Positions 23,283 to 31,920 of a DNA stretch of 64,000 nt are shown here, in pieces. The DNA is from Desulfarculaceae bacterium (GTDB lineage: Bacteria; Desulfobacterota; Desulfarculia; Desulfarculales; Desulfarculaceae): the NCBI GenBank assembly GCA_021737645.1, contig JAIPDO010000017.1, forward strand, positions 1 through 64,000, read 5' to 3'. The notes below the pieces were generated by a model. The model worked only from the letters and a program-made list of their open reading frames with translations, was not told where the DNA came from and did not search any database. Position numbers and translations under genes: made by a program. Position 1 is the first letter of the stretch, and each line of letters starts with the position of its first letter.

Positions 23283-23954
23283 CTACTTGGTTTGCACCGA
23301 GATATAGACCAAGGTCAGCATGGTGAACACGAAGGCCTGAATGGTTCCCACGAACAGTCCGAAGAAGGCGTTGAGCGCCGGGGGCAGCACCAAGCCGTAG
23401 ACCAGATCGCTCACCACCAAAATAATGATCGAGCCGCCCATGATGTTGCCGTAGAGACGGAAGGAGATGGAAACCACCTTGGACAACTCGCCGATTATGT
23501 TCAGCGGAGCCATGAAGAACATGGGCTGCACGTACTCGCTGAGGTATGCCTTGATCCCCTTGGCCTTTATACCGGCGTAGTGGGAGATGACAAAACCCAA
23601 CAGGCCATAAGCCAGCGGCGTATTCAGGTCTTTCGTGGGTTCACTCAGGCCCGGGATGACCCCCAGCATGTTGCTCAACCATATGAACAGGAACACGGTG
23701 AGGATCAACGGGAAGTAATGGCGGTTGCGCTCGTCCAAGGCATCGGACACCAGCCCTTGGAAAGCGTTTACCATCACCTCGCCCAGACTCTGCCAGGACC
23801 CCGGCAGGAAGGACAGCTTGCGGGTGGCCAGAAAACCGAACACCACCAGCACGCCCATCACTATCCAGGACATGATCAAGGTTTCGGAGTTGAACTCCAG
23901 GCGCATGCCGCCCAGGCTCAAATACCAGTGTGGTACGTTGGTCAGCTCGTTCAC
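23283..23954 (-). CDS. atpB: ATP synthase F0 subunit a
   Basis: A 223-residue stator channel subunit with about six membrane segments. The essential arginine lies in SISFRLYGNIMGG (about residue 166), and the C-terminal helix FGLFVGTIQAFVFTMLTLVYIS is typical. Together with the c ring it carries the ions that drive rotation. It follows atpI by four bases and precedes the five-hairpin c gene by 10 bp. Confidence 0.95.
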   Translation of the reverse strand: MNELTNVPHWYLSLGGMRLEFNSETLIMSWIVMGVLVVFGFLATRKLSFLPGSWQSLGEVMVNAFQGLVSDALDERNRHYFPLILTVFLFIWLSNMLGVIPGLSEPTKDLNTPLAYGLLGFVISHYAGIKAKGIKAYLSEYVQPMFFMAPLNIIGELSKVVSISFRLYGNIMGGSIIILVVSDLVYGLVLPPALNAFFGLFVGTIQAFVFTMLTLVYISVQTK

Positions 23955-23958
23955 GGCG

Positions 23959-24375
23959 CTATCTGCTCTCCGAGGTAGTACCCACCAAACGGCCGCCCAG
24001 GAAGCGGTCGCTCATGAGGGTGAACTGAACCGTAAAAAGTCCCACGGCGGCGGCCAGGGGCGCCACCCGCTGGGGCATGGACAGGGCCACGGCAAGGGCT
24101 ACGGCCATCAGACCGAAGCGAACCACCACTGAAACCACGGTAAAGGCCTGCCCCCGGCGTTGGGCCGGGTCCAGGGCGCGCGGCAACAGCCAAGCCATGA
24201 CCAGAAAATTTGCCGCCGAGGCCAGCCCGCCCAGGGCCAAGCCCCGAGCCCAAGCAGCCTGTCCGGCCACGGTGAGGATGAGGGCCCCGCCCACGGCAAA
24301 AAGCAGAGCACGGGTGATCACCTGCCGTACAAACAAGCCGGAGGGACCATTGGTCTTAATCACCGTTGCGCTCAA
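23959..24375 (-). CDS. atpI: ATP synthase subunit I-like protein
   Basis: A 138-residue protein with four membrane helices (from about residues 20, 45, 80 and 105). Position directly before atpB and size match AtpI, a c-ring assembly or Mg2+-supply factor that is poorly conserved in sequence. It overlaps the atpZ-like gene by 20 bp. Confidence 0.75.
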   Translation of the reverse strand: MSATVIKTNGPSGLFVRQVITRALLFAVGGALILTVAGQAAWARGLALGGLASAANFLVMAWLLPRALDPAQRRGQAFTVVSVVVRFGLMAVALAVALSMPQRVAPLAAAVGLFTVQFTLMSDRFLGGRLVGTTSESR

Positions 24376-24610
24376 CTTCGCCGTCCTCGGGCTCCAAGCC
24401 CACCTCTGAAATTTGCCGGTAAACCGTGTATCCCCCTCCGGCTATGCCCAGGAGGATGAAAACCGTTACAAACACCCCTTTGGCACCCAACCATTCGCCA
24501 AGCCAGTAGCCTATAAACAGGCAAAACAGCACCGACCCGGCGAAGGTCAGACCAACCTGCATCACCAGGGCCAAATGGTCCCAAACGGCTCGCGGCGGTC
24601 TACTCAGCAT
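24356..24610 (-). CDS. AtpZ/AtpI family small membrane protein
   Basis: An 84-residue protein with two membrane helices (about 16-36 GLTFAGSVLFCLFIGYWLG and 42-63 KGVFVTVFILLGIAGGGYTVY) and an acidic tail (EPEDGEVE). Matches the AtpZ group that accompanies atpI at the head of many F0 operons. It is the first gene after the operon promoter. Confidence 0.8.
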   Translation of the reverse strand: MLSRPPRAVWDHLALVMQVGLTFAGSVLFCLFIGYWLGEWLGAKGVFVTVFILLGIAGGGYTVYRQISEVGLEPEDGEVERNGD

Positions 24611-24656
24611 TGTGACCCGCTTCCGATATTTAAAGGTTTAGCGGGCTGACTAGGCA

Positions 24657-24685
24657 TTAATAGTCCCGCCCTGTTGGCATGTCAA
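24657..24685 (-). promoter_or_regulatory. Promoter of the F0 atp operon
   Basis: On the minus strand TTGACA (24680-24685), 17 bp spacer, TATTAA (24657-24662). The -35 is perfect and the -10 matches four of six. It lies 47 bp upstream of the atpZ-like start. Confidence 0.7.
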
Positions 24686-24823
24686 GGACAAAGTGCAAAC
24701 CGGCACAAACTATCCCCGATGTGCCTGCTCGGGTCAACACATTTGATCTTGTACCAACTTTTCACCTTATGATAGCCTAAATCTGGCAAGGGGACTCCGG
24801 CATTCGGGGGACCGGAAAAACCA

Positions 24824-24837
24824 CACCACAAGTGGTG
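24824..24837. promoter_or_regulatory. Inverted repeat upstream of the dodecin gene
   Basis: CACCAC-AA-GTGGTG, a 6 bp dyad 61 bp before the dodecin start. It could be an operator or a small RNA hairpin; nothing else supports a role. Confidence 0.3.
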
Positions 24838-24898
24838 CAACCAGTCGGTTTTAGGTTCATGCGGGGTGAACTCCCGCGGGGACATAGGGAGGTTTAGC

Positions 24899-25111
24899 AT
24901 GGGAGAAAAGCGTGTTGCCCGAGTCACCGAGATCGTGGCCGCCAGCCCGGTCAGCCTGGACGACGCCATTAAGGTCGGTTTCGAGCGGGCCACCCGCACC
25001 CTCAGGGGCATCACCGGCATGAAGGTGGTGGAGCAGCGCGTTTCGGTGATGGAGAATCAAATCTCCGAATACCGGGTACGCCTGGAAGTGATCTTCGTCC
25101 TCGAAGCCTAA
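24899..25111 (+). CDS. Dodecin family flavin-binding protein
   Basis: A 70-residue dodecin. The pattern KRVARVTEIVAASPVSLDDA, VGFERATRTLRGITGMKVVEQ and ISEYRVRLEVIFVLE is the family's one helix and three strands. Dodecins form hollow dodecamers that store riboflavin, FMN or FAD. The conserved flavin-stacking Trp seen in archaeal members is not present at VVEQR, as in several bacterial members. Start at 24899 has GGGAGG upstream. It stands alone between the atp operon promoter and the methyltransferase gene. Confidence 0.88.
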   Translation: MGEKRVARVTEIVAASPVSLDDAIKVGFERATRTLRGITGMKVVEQRVSVMENQISEYRVRLEVIFVLEA

Positions 25112-25203
25112 TTTCACGGCTGCGCCGAAAAATTCAGCGCCCATCACCACTCGCGGCTTCCCCGGCCCACCGGGGAGGCCTCTGAGCTTTATTTGGCTAT
25201 GCC

Positions 25204-26019
25204 GTGACCGTCCCACCATATCAAGACCTTTATATTTATGAACTTTTGGGCGACGCCCGTGCCCTGGCCCACGGCCTGGGGCCCGCTTACCTGGGCCTGT
25301 GGCTGGAAGGCGACACCAGCTTTTTGTTCTTCTCGGCCCCCTCGCCGGAGCCGGTGGAGCGCCTGCTGGCCGCCAGCGGCCTGAGCCTGCGCCAGCGCCA
25401 CGAACTGACCTACGAACAGTGGCAGGGCGGCCTGGAGCTAAAGCCCTGGCTGGTGGGCGACCTGTTTTTCTGCCCCTCCTGGGACCCGGCGCCGCCGCCC
25501 TCCGGAGCGCGCCGCCTGCTCATAGACCCCGGCCTGGTCTTCGGCTCTGGCCTGCACCCCACCACCCGCCATTGCCTGGAACTCTTGTGGCTGCGCCGCC
25601 AGCGGGCCCCCCTGGGGCGGGTTTTGGATTTAGGCTGTGGAACCGGTATATTGGCGCTGGCCGCCGCCGCCTGGGGGGCCGAGGAAGTGCTGGCGGTGGA
25701 CCTGAACCCCCTGTGCGTGAGCACCACGGCGAACAACGCCGAACTCAACGGCGTCGAGCTAAGGGCCGTGGAGGGCCCGGCGGGAGATTTTCTTGAAAAC
25801 CCGGCCACTTTGGTGCTGGGCAACCTGCCCTGGGCGGTGCAAAAGGACCTCTGGGCCGCGCCGCGTGATCTGGACGATTTTCCCCAGATGATCCTTTCCG
25901 GGGTCATGCGCTCCCAGGTGGGCAAGCTGGAAGACCTCTTGCGCTCCAGGGGCTACGCCATAGCCCAGCGCCGCGAGGCGGATTTCACCTGGTTCAGCCT
26001 CTGGGCCCAGAAAGCCTAG
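25204..26019 (+). CDS. PrmA-like methyltransferase (ribosomal protein L11 methyltransferase type)
   Basis: A 271-residue SAM methyltransferase with the PrmA hallmark LIDPGLVFGSGLHPTTRHCLELL ahead of motif I VLDLGCGTGILALAAA (about residues 140-155) and the acidic VDLNPL. The usual motif IV NPP/NLP is GNLPW. The N-terminal domain is shorter and weaker than in E. coli PrmA, so L11 is a likely but not certain target. The start is a GTG without an obvious ribosome binding site, so the true start could differ. Confidence 0.8.
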   Translation: MTVPPYQDLYIYELLGDARALAHGLGPAYLGLWLEGDTSFLFFSAPSPEPVERLLAASGLSLRQRHELTYEQWQGGLELKPWLVGDLFFCPSWDPAPPPSGARRLLIDPGLVFGSGLHPTTRHCLELLWLRRQRAPLGRVLDLGCGTGILALAAAAWGAEEVLAVDLNPLCVSTTANNAELNGVELRAVEGPAGDFLENPATLVLGNLPWAVQKDLWAAPRDLDDFPQMILSGVMRSQVGKLEDLLRSRGYAIAQRREADFTWFSLWAQKA

Positions 26020-26327
26020 GCCAAGCCTGGGCAACTCCTGGCTTATTCCCCCCAAAAACTCCAGGGCCGACGCTGACGAGCCGCTACCTCGGCATAAGCC
26101 GGTCGCCCGATGTTCTTGCCGCCTGAACATCACGGCGAAAACCGGCTAACTTGTTCAGTTTAAAGCCAACTATCCCCTGGTGATCATAGTCTTATCGATG
26201 CTCCGGCGGCGGATGGAATCGGTAACCACCTCGTTATAGGTGAAAAAAGCTTCAGGTCTACCGTTGACAAGCCTCGCGGCTGGTGGTAGAGCCATATGTA
26301 CTTGCGATCTGACGGAGGATCTGACCC
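26020..26327. other. Spacer ahead of the ilv operon
   Basis: No gene seen. A 7 bp hairpin (GATGTTC...GAACATC, 26108-26130) may act on the upstream transcript. The ilv promoter and the start of the leader transcript lie at the right end. Confidence 0.5.
26264..26292 (+). promoter_or_regulatory. Putative promoter of the ilv/leu operon
   Basis: Perfect TTGACA (26264-26269), 17 bp spacer, weak TAGAGC (26287-26292). It lies 36 bp upstream of the leader peptide start, a normal distance for an attenuated operon. Confidence 0.55.
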
Positions 26328-26462
26328 ATGAGGCGAAAAACAAATTCATGTAAGCCCACGCAGGCTCACCAAAACGCTCCCTTCCGTTCCGCCTCCCTTC
26401 TTGGCGCCATCCTCGGCGTAGTATTGTTGTTGGTACCCTCCGTAATTATTCTGCCCCTATAG
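26328..26462 (+). CDS. Branched-chain amino acid leader peptide (44 residues)
   Basis: ATG 26328 follows GGAGG by nine bases. The last 16 residues are GVVLLLVPSVIILPL plus a preceding Leu, so about 12 of the last 18 codons are Ile, Leu or Val, the end products of the operon that begins 148 bp downstream. This is the hallmark of ribosome-mediated attenuation as in E. coli ilvGMEDA. The N-terminal half is ordinary. The peptide has no other likely function. Confidence 0.78.
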   Translation: MRRKTNSCKPTQAHQNAPFRSASLLGAILGVVLLLVPSVIILPL

Positions 26463-26511
26463 GGGCCGAACCACTCTACCGACATCCTGACTTTTTAATT
26501 ACAGGCCGTCG

Positions 26512-26542
26512 GGTCCCCCGTAAGGCTATGCCGTCGGGGGCC
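26512..26542 (+). promoter_or_regulatory. Candidate attenuator hairpin of the ilv operon
   Basis: GG(T)CCCCCG (26512-26520) pairs with CGGGGGCC (26535-26542), with a 14-base loop. The block gccgtcggg occurs twice, at the 5' side and inside the hairpin, so an alternative fold is possible. No U run follows, so termination may be Rho-dependent or the hairpin may hide a ribosome binding site. Confidence 0.45.
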
Positions 26543-26610
26543 GGGCGCCGCAAATTCTCCGGTAAGAGCCCTCAGGCCGCCGGAAAGCCCCAAAGGGGAG
26601 AACACGCGTT

Positions 26611-28287
26611 ATGAGCTTACCCAGTGATCAAGTGAAAAAGGGCTCTGCCCGGGCCCCGCAACGTTCCCTTCTCCGGGCCCTGGGCCTTAACGACGACGAC
26701 TTGTCCCGCCCCTTGGTGGGTATCGCCAACTCCTACAACACCGTGGTGCCCGGCCACGTGCACCTGGACCGGCTGGCCAAGCTGGCCGCCGACGGAGTGC
26801 GCTCCGCCGGGGCCACACCCATGGAGTTCAACACCATCGGCATATGCGACGGCCTGGCCATGGGCCACGCCGGGATGCACGCCTCCCTGCCCAGCCGGGA
26901 GCTGGTGGCCGACAGCGTGGAGCTGATGGCCATGGCCCACGGCTTCGACGCCCTGGTGCTCATCGCCTCCTGCGACAAGATCGTGCCCGGCATGCTCATG
27001 GCCGCCTGCCGCCTGAACCTGCCCGCGGTGATGCTCACCGGCGGGCCCATGGCCGCGGGCCACCTGGACGGCAAGGCGGTGGATCTGATCACCGTGTTCG
27101 AAGGCGTGGCCAAGGTGCAGTCCGGCCAGTGGAGCGACGAGCAGCTCACCGCCCTGGAATGCGCCGCCTGCCCCGGCCCCGGCTCCTGCTCGGGCATGTT
27201 CACCGCCAACACCATGGCCTGCATGTCCGAGGCCATGGGCCTGGCCCTGCCCGGCGGGGCCAGCGCCCTGGCCCAGAGCCCCAAGCGGGCCGAGCTGGCC
27301 CAGGCCAGCGGCAAGGCTGCGGTGGCCGCGCTCAAAAAGAATCTGCGGCCTCTGGACATCCTTACTAAAGAAGCCTTTTTCAACGCCTGCCGGGTGGATC
27401 TGGCCCTGGGCGGCTCCACCAACACCTGTCTGCACCTGCCGGCCATCGCCTACGAGGCCCGGGTGGAGTTCGGCCTGGCCGATTTCGACCGATTGTCCCG
27501 CGAAACCCCGCACTTGACCAAGTTGAGCCCGGCCGGGGATCTGCGCATGGAGCACCTGGACGCGGCCGGCGGCGTGGGCGCGGTGATGAAGGCCCTGGAG
27601 CCGGTGCTGGACACCGGTTGCTTGGCCGTGGGCGGCGACACCCTGGCCGAGTACCTGGCGCCTGAAACCTCGACCTACGAAGTGGACGGCAAGCGGGTGA
27701 TCCACACCATGGAAGCTCCGCTCAGCGCCCAGGGCGGCATCGCGGTCCTTAAGGGCAACCTGGCCCCGGACGGCTGCGTGGTCAAGGCGGCGGCGGTGGC
27801 TCCTGAGATGCGCTCCTTCAGCGGCCCGGCCCGGGTCTTCGACTGCGAGGAAGACGCGGTGGCCGCCTACACCGACCAGGTCATCCAGCCCGGCGAAGTG
27901 ATCGTGGTGCGCTACGAAGGCCCCGCCGGAGGCCCCGGCATGCGCGAGATGCTGGCCCTGACCGCCTTGGTCAGCGGCGGGCCCCTGGACGGCAAGGTGG
28001 CCCTGGTCACCGACGGACGCTTCAGCGGAGGCAGCCGGGGCGCGGCCATCGGCCACGTATCCCCCGAAGCCGCCGCGGGAGGCCCCATGTGTCTTGTACA
28101 AAACGGCGACCTCATCGCCTTGGACATCGAGGCGCGCACCATTCAGTTGCGCCTGGATGAGCCGGAGATGCAACGCCGCCGCCAACAGTGGCGGCAACCC
28201 GAAGCGAAATTCACCCGCGGAGCCCTGGTCCGCTACGCAGCCCTGGTGGGCAGCGCGGCCGGGGGAGCGGTTCTCAAAGGAAACTAG
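26611..28287 (+). CDS. ilvD: Dihydroxy-acid dehydratase
   Basis: A 558-residue Fe-S enzyme making 2-keto acid precursors of valine and isoleucine. Signatures [16 protein letters not shown] (Cys about 121) and [16 protein letters not shown] (Cys about 193) are present. The position of the third Cys of the plant-type [2Fe-2S] form is occupied by VVPGHVHLD, as in E. coli IlvD, so this enzyme is likely to be of the oxygen-sensitive [4Fe-4S] type. It is the first structural gene after the leader, with AAAGGGGAG upstream. Confidence 0.96.
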   Translation: MSLPSDQVKKGSARAPQRSLLRALGLNDDDLSRPLVGIANSYNTVVPGHVHLDRLAKLAADGVRSAGATPMEFNTIGICDGLAMGHAGMHASLPSRELVADSVELMAMAHGFDALVLIASCDKIVPGMLMAACRLNLPAVMLTGGPMAAGHLDGKAVDLITVFEGVAKVQSGQWSDEQLTALECAACPGPGSCSGMFTANTMACMSEAMGLALPGGASALAQSPKRAELAQASGKAAVAALKKNLRPLDILTKEAFFNACRVDLALGGSTNTCLHLPAIAYEARVEFGLADFDRLSRETPHLTKLSPAGDLRMEHLDAAGGVGAVMKALEPVLDTGCLAVGGDTLAEYLAPETSTYEVDGKRVIHTMEAPLSAQGGIAVLKGNLAPDGCVVKAAAVAPEMRSFSGPARVFDCEEDAVAAYTDQVIQPGEVIVVRYEGPAGGPGMREMLALTALVSGGPLDGKVALVTDGRFSGGSRGAAIGHVSPEAAAGGPMCLVQNGDLIALDIEARTIQLRLDEPEMQRRRQQWRQPEAKFTRGALVRYAALVGSAAGGAVLKGN

Positions 28288-28408
28288 GACAATGAGTCCC
28301 TTTAGCCATAAAAGCAATACGGCCCGCGACGAACTGGGCCTGATGCTGTCTCGACAAATAAGACTAACCCACTCTGGCGGCCCGAACAGCGGCCCAAGGA
28401 AGGACGCC

Positions 28409-30154
28409 ATGAATACCCCAGCCAAACCTCAGGACCACAAGGCCGCCTACACCGGCGCCGACGCGGTGGTGGCCTGCCTGAAACATCAAGGGGTGGAAGT
28501 GATCTTCGGCATGACCGGCGGCTCCATCATGCCGGTTTACGATGCGCTTTTCCGCGACGGCAGCATCCAGCACATGATCGTGGGCCACGAGCAAGGCGCG
28601 GCCCACATGGCCGAGGGCTATGCCCGGGCCACCGGCAAGGTGGGGGTGGTGATGACCACCTCCGGCCCCGGAGCCACCAACCTGGTCACCGGCCTGGCCG
28701 ACGCCTTCATGGACTCGACCCCCATGGTGGCCATCACCGGCCAGGTGACCAGCAACCTGCTGGGCAACGACGCCTTCCAAGAGGCGGACATGCGCGGCAT
28801 CACCATGCCCATCACCAAGCACAACTACCAGATCAGCAGCGTGGACGAGCTGCCGGGCGTGTTTGCCGAGGCCTTTTTCGTGGCCCTGTCCGGCCGCCCC
28901 GGCCCGGTGCTCATAGACCTGCCCAAGGACGTGATGACCGCGCCCTGCGACCACCTGCTGGCCGCGCCCAGCGCGCCCACCGGCTACAAGCCTCCCTACC
29001 GGGGCCATCCCCTGCAGATAGAGCGGGCGCTCAAGGTGCTGGCCCAGGCCAAGCAGCCGGTCATCCTGGCCGGCGGCGGGGTGATCATCGCCGGGGCCCA
29101 TGAAGAGCTCAGGGAACTGGCCAGGATCACCGGCATCCCGGTGAGCACCAGCCTCATGGGCCTGGGCGCCTTCCCGGCAGGCGACGAGCTTTACCTGGGC
29201 ATGCCCGGCATGCACGGCACCGGCTACGCCAACCTGGCCCTGCACCAGGCCGACCTGATCCTGTGCGTGGGCAACCGCCTGGACGACCGGGTCACCGGCC
29301 AGCTGGACACCTTCGCCCCGAACGCCCAGTTCATCCACATCGACGTGGACGCCAGCGAGATCGGCAAGAACCTGCCCTGCCTGGTGCCCATCGTGGGCGA
29401 CGCCAAGCCGGTGCTGGCCGCCATGGTCAAGGGCGTGGCGGCCTGGGATGAGAAGCCGGACTACTCCCTGTGGCGGGACCAGATCGAGACCTGGAAGAGC
29501 TGTTACCCCATGACCTACGCGGACAAGTCCCCGGCCATCGCCCCCCAGGCGGTGGTGGAGCTTCTGGGGCGCACCCTGCCCCAGGAAGCCATCGTGGTCA
29601 CCGGCGTGGGTCAGCACCAGATGTACACCACCCAGTTCTATCCCTTCAAAGAGCCCCGCACCCTGATCTCCAGCGGTGGCCTGGGCACCATGGGCTTCGG
29701 CCTGCCCGCGGCGGTGGGGGCCAAAGTGGGCGCGCCGGACAAGGAAGTGGTGCTCATCGACGGCGACGGCTCCTTCCTGATGACCATCCAGGAGCTGGCC
29801 ACGGCGGTGCGCTACAAGGTGGGCATCGTGGTGCTGATCCTCAACAACAACTTCCTGGGCATGGTTCGCCAATGGCAGGAGATGTTCCTGGACAAGCGCC
29901 AGGCCGAAACCGACCTGCAGCCGCCCCCCTACGCGCGGGTGGCCCAGGCCTTCGGCGGGCTGGGGCGCGAGGTGTCCACCACCGAGGAGCTGGTGGAGGC
30001 CATCGCCTGGGCTCGGGCCGAGGCGGCTGAAAAGCACCTTCCGGTGGTGCTGGACGTGGCCGTGGCCCGCGAGGCCCTGGTGCTGCCCATGGTGCCGCCC
30101 GGCGGCGCCAACGCCGACTTCATCCCCTGCCCCGGTCAGAAACGCGAGGAGTAG
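28409..30154 (+). CDS. ilvB: Acetolactate synthase large subunit
   Basis: A 581-residue ThDP- and FAD-dependent enzyme that condenses two pyruvates (or pyruvate and 2-ketobutyrate). The catalytic Glu is in GHEQGAAHMAEGYARATG (about residue 60), and the ThDP-Mg motif is GDGSFLMTIQEL...LNNNFLGMVRQWQ. Start at 28409 gives the usual N-terminus and has AAGGAAGG upstream. An in-frame ATG at 28292 would add 39 residues but sits too near its AGGA. It lies 121 bp after ilvD. Confidence 0.96.
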   Translation: MNTPAKPQDHKAAYTGADAVVACLKHQGVEVIFGMTGGSIMPVYDALFRDGSIQHMIVGHEQGAAHMAEGYARATGKVGVVMTTSGPGATNLVTGLADAFMDSTPMVAITGQVTSNLLGNDAFQEADMRGITMPITKHNYQISSVDELPGVFAEAFFVALSGRPGPVLIDLPKDVMTAPCDHLLAAPSAPTGYKPPYRGHPLQIERALKVLAQAKQPVILAGGGVIIAGAHEELRELARITGIPVSTSLMGLGAFPAGDELYLGMPGMHGTGYANLALHQADLILCVGNRLDDRVTGQLDTFAPNAQFIHIDVDASEIGKNLPCLVPIVGDAKPVLAAMVKGVAAWDEKPDYSLWRDQIETWKSCYPMTYADKSPAIAPQAVVELLGRTLPQEAIVVTGVGQHQMYTTQFYPFKEPRTLISSGGLGTMGFGLPAAVGAKVGAPDKEVVLIDGDGSFLMTIQELATAVRYKVGIVVLILNNNFLGMVRQWQEMFLDKRQAETDLQPPPYARVAQAFGGLGREVSTTEELVEAIAWARAEAAEKHLPVVLDVAVAREALVLPMVPPGGANADFIPCPGQKREE

Positions 30155-30158
30155 AGCC

Positions 30159-30758
30159 ATGGACAACCTAAGCCCCATATCGGTTTTGGTCCGCAACGAG
30201 CGCGGCGTCCTCAGCCGGGTCTCCGGGCTCTTCGCCCGGCGCGGTTTCAACATATATTCCCTGGCCGTGGGCGAAACCGACGACCCCAAGGTCAGCCGCA
30301 TCAGCGTGGTGGTGGCCGGAGACCCCCCGGTTATCGATCAGGTGGTCAAGCAGTTGCGCCGTCTGGTGAGCGTGATAAAAGTCAGTGACCTGACCGGGCG
30401 CCCCAGGGTGGAGCGCGGCCTGCTCATGATCAAGGTGAACGCCCCCCACGACAAGCGGGGTGAGTTGCTGCAACTGGTCCAGATTTTCCGGGCCAGAGTG
30501 GACCACGTGGACAACCAGGGCTTGATCCTGGAGGTCACCGGCAACCGCGAGAAGCTGGAGGCGTTCATAGACCTGCTCAGGCCCCACGGCATCCAGGAGA
30601 TGGCCCGCACCGGCCAGATCGCCATGGCCCGCAGCCAAGGGCCCATGGCCGACTACTGGAGCGAGTCGGCCTCGGGTTACGACATGGAAGAAGAAGGCAC
30701 CTATAATATCAGCCGGGCGGCCGAGCGCCTGGCCCAAGAGATCGATAAACAAGACTAA
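30159..30758 (+). CDS. ilvN: Acetolactate synthase small (regulatory) subunit
   Basis: A 199-residue protein starting with an ACT domain (SVLVRNERGVLSRVSGLFARRGFNIYSLAVGE), which binds valine for feedback control, followed by the second ACT-like domain (residues 80-165, LLMIKVNAPHDKRGELLQLV) that activates the large subunit. A 35-residue charged tail ends the protein. The gap to ilvB is four bases. IlvN and IlvH are equivalent names for this form. Confidence 0.94.
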   Translation: MDNLSPISVLVRNERGVLSRVSGLFARRGFNIYSLAVGETDDPKVSRISVVVAGDPPVIDQVVKQLRRLVSVIKVSDLTGRPRVERGLLMIKVNAPHDKRGELLQLVQIFRARVDHVDNQGLILEVTGNREKLEAFIDLLRPHGIQEMARTGQIAMARSQGPMADYWSESASGYDMEEEGTYNISRAAERLAQEIDKQD

Positions 30759-30791
30759 GGCGCTTAGCCTAATTTTAAGGAGAACCCGACG

Positions 30792-31787
30792 ATGAGCGTT
30801 AACATCTACTATGAGAGCGACACCAACCCCAAGCTGCTGGCCGACAAACGCATCTGCGTGTTGGGCTACGGCAGCCAGGGCAACGCCCACTCGCGCAACC
30901 TGGCCGACAGCGGCCTCAATGTGGTGGTGGGCCTGCGCGAGGGCAGCAAGACCTTCGAGGCGGTAAAGGCCGACGGCCTGGAGCCCATGGAGATCAACGA
31001 GGCGATCAAGGGCGCGGACATCATCTGCTTCCTGCTGCCCGACACCTCCCAGCCCGAGGTTTACCAGAAGTACGTGGTCCCCAATATCAAGCCCGGCGCG
31101 GCCATGCTGTTCGCCCACGGCTTCAACCTGCACTACGGCCAGATCATTCCCCCGGCGGACAACGACGTGATCATGGTGGCCCCCAAAGGCCCCGGCAAGC
31201 TGGTGCGCGACCTGTATGAGCAGGGCCAGGGCGTGCCCTGCCTGTGCGCCGTGGCCCAGGACGCCTCGGGCAACGCCAAGGACCTGGCTCTGGCCTACGC
31301 CTGGGGCATCGGCGGCGCCCGCGCAGGAGTCATCGAGACCACCTTCGAGGAAGAGACCGAGACCGACCTTTTCGGCGAGCAGGCGGTTCTGTGCGGCGGC
31401 CTGTCCTCCCTGATGAAAGCCGGTTTCGAGACCTTGGTGGAGGCGGGCTACGCTCCGGAGATGGCCTACTTCGAGTGCATCCACGAGACCAAGCTGATCA
31501 TCGACCTGATCTACCAGGGCGGCCTCAAGAAGATGCGCCGCTTCATCTCCGAGACCGCCAAGTACGGCGACATCACTCGCGGCCCCCGCGTGGTGCCCGC
31601 CGAGTCCAAGAAGGAGATGCGCCGGGTGTTGGACGAGATCCAGGACGGCCGTTTCGCCCGGGAGTGGATTCTGGAGAACCAGGTCAACCGCCCCGTGTAC
31701 AACGCCCTGTTGCGCAAGGACGAAGAGCATCAGATGGAGAAGGTTGGCGCGCAGCTTCGCGGCATGATGAAGTGGCTGGGTGAATAA
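30792..31787 (+). CDS. ilvC: Ketol-acid reductoisomerase, class I
   Basis: A 331-residue enzyme (class I length) that isomerises and reduces acetolactate with NADPH and Mg2+. Rossmann motif [13 protein letters not shown], with the cofactor loop [10 protein letters not shown] (Arg and Ser favour NADPH). The Mg2+ ligands are in [11 protein letters not shown] and [22 protein letters not shown] precedes the ATG. It ends the ilv block; a stable hairpin follows before leuC. Confidence 0.97.
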   Translation: MSVNIYYESDTNPKLLADKRICVLGYGSQGNAHSRNLADSGLNVVVGLREGSKTFEAVKADGLEPMEINEAIKGADIICFLLPDTSQPEVYQKYVVPNIKPGAAMLFAHGFNLHYGQIIPPADNDVIMVAPKGPGKLVRDLYEQGQGVPCLCAVAQDASGNAKDLALAYAWGIGGARAGVIETTFEEETETDLFGEQAVLCGGLSSLMKAGFETLVEAGYAPEMAYFECIHETKLIIDLIYQGGLKKMRRFISETAKYGDITRGPRVVPAESKKEMRRVLDEIQDGRFAREWILENQVNRPVYNALLRKDEEHQMEKVGAQLRGMMKWLGE

Positions 31788-31797
31788 TTGAACCTCA

Positions 31798-31819
31798 GGG
31801 GGCGGCGCAAGCCGCCCCC
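31798..31819 (+). promoter_or_regulatory. Stable hairpin between ilvC and leuC
   Basis: GGGGGCGGC and GCCGCCCCC form a perfect 9 bp stem closed by a GCAA tetraloop, 11 bp after the ilvC stop. No T run follows, so transcription may continue into leuC; the hairpin could protect the upstream mRNA or partly reduce leu expression. Confidence 0.6.
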
Positions 31820-31920
31820 GGCCATAACCAACCGGGCCGTGATATATTTGCCGAGCGGTTTCAACTGGACGTAAATTTATTAGCGCGTCGGACCTTTGGC
31901 GGACCGAAAAGGGGAGTAAC

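Noticed and set aside
24781-24898. Flavin riboswitch ahead of the dodecin gene
   Set aside because: The conserved FMN riboswitch blocks are absent; only a short dyad is seen.
28292-28408. Longer ilvB starting at ATG 28292
   Set aside because: It would add 39 residues not seen in IlvB, and the ribosome binding site is better placed at 28409.
26617-28425. Long open frame on the strand opposite ilvD (about 600 codons)
   Set aside because: It is a GC-driven shadow of ilvD, His/Gly/Gln-rich with no ribosome binding site or recognisable domain.
28364-30301. Long open frame opposite ilvB and ilvN
   Set aside because: Low-complexity shadow of well-identified genes; same for similar frames opposite ilvC/leuC, purL and metG.
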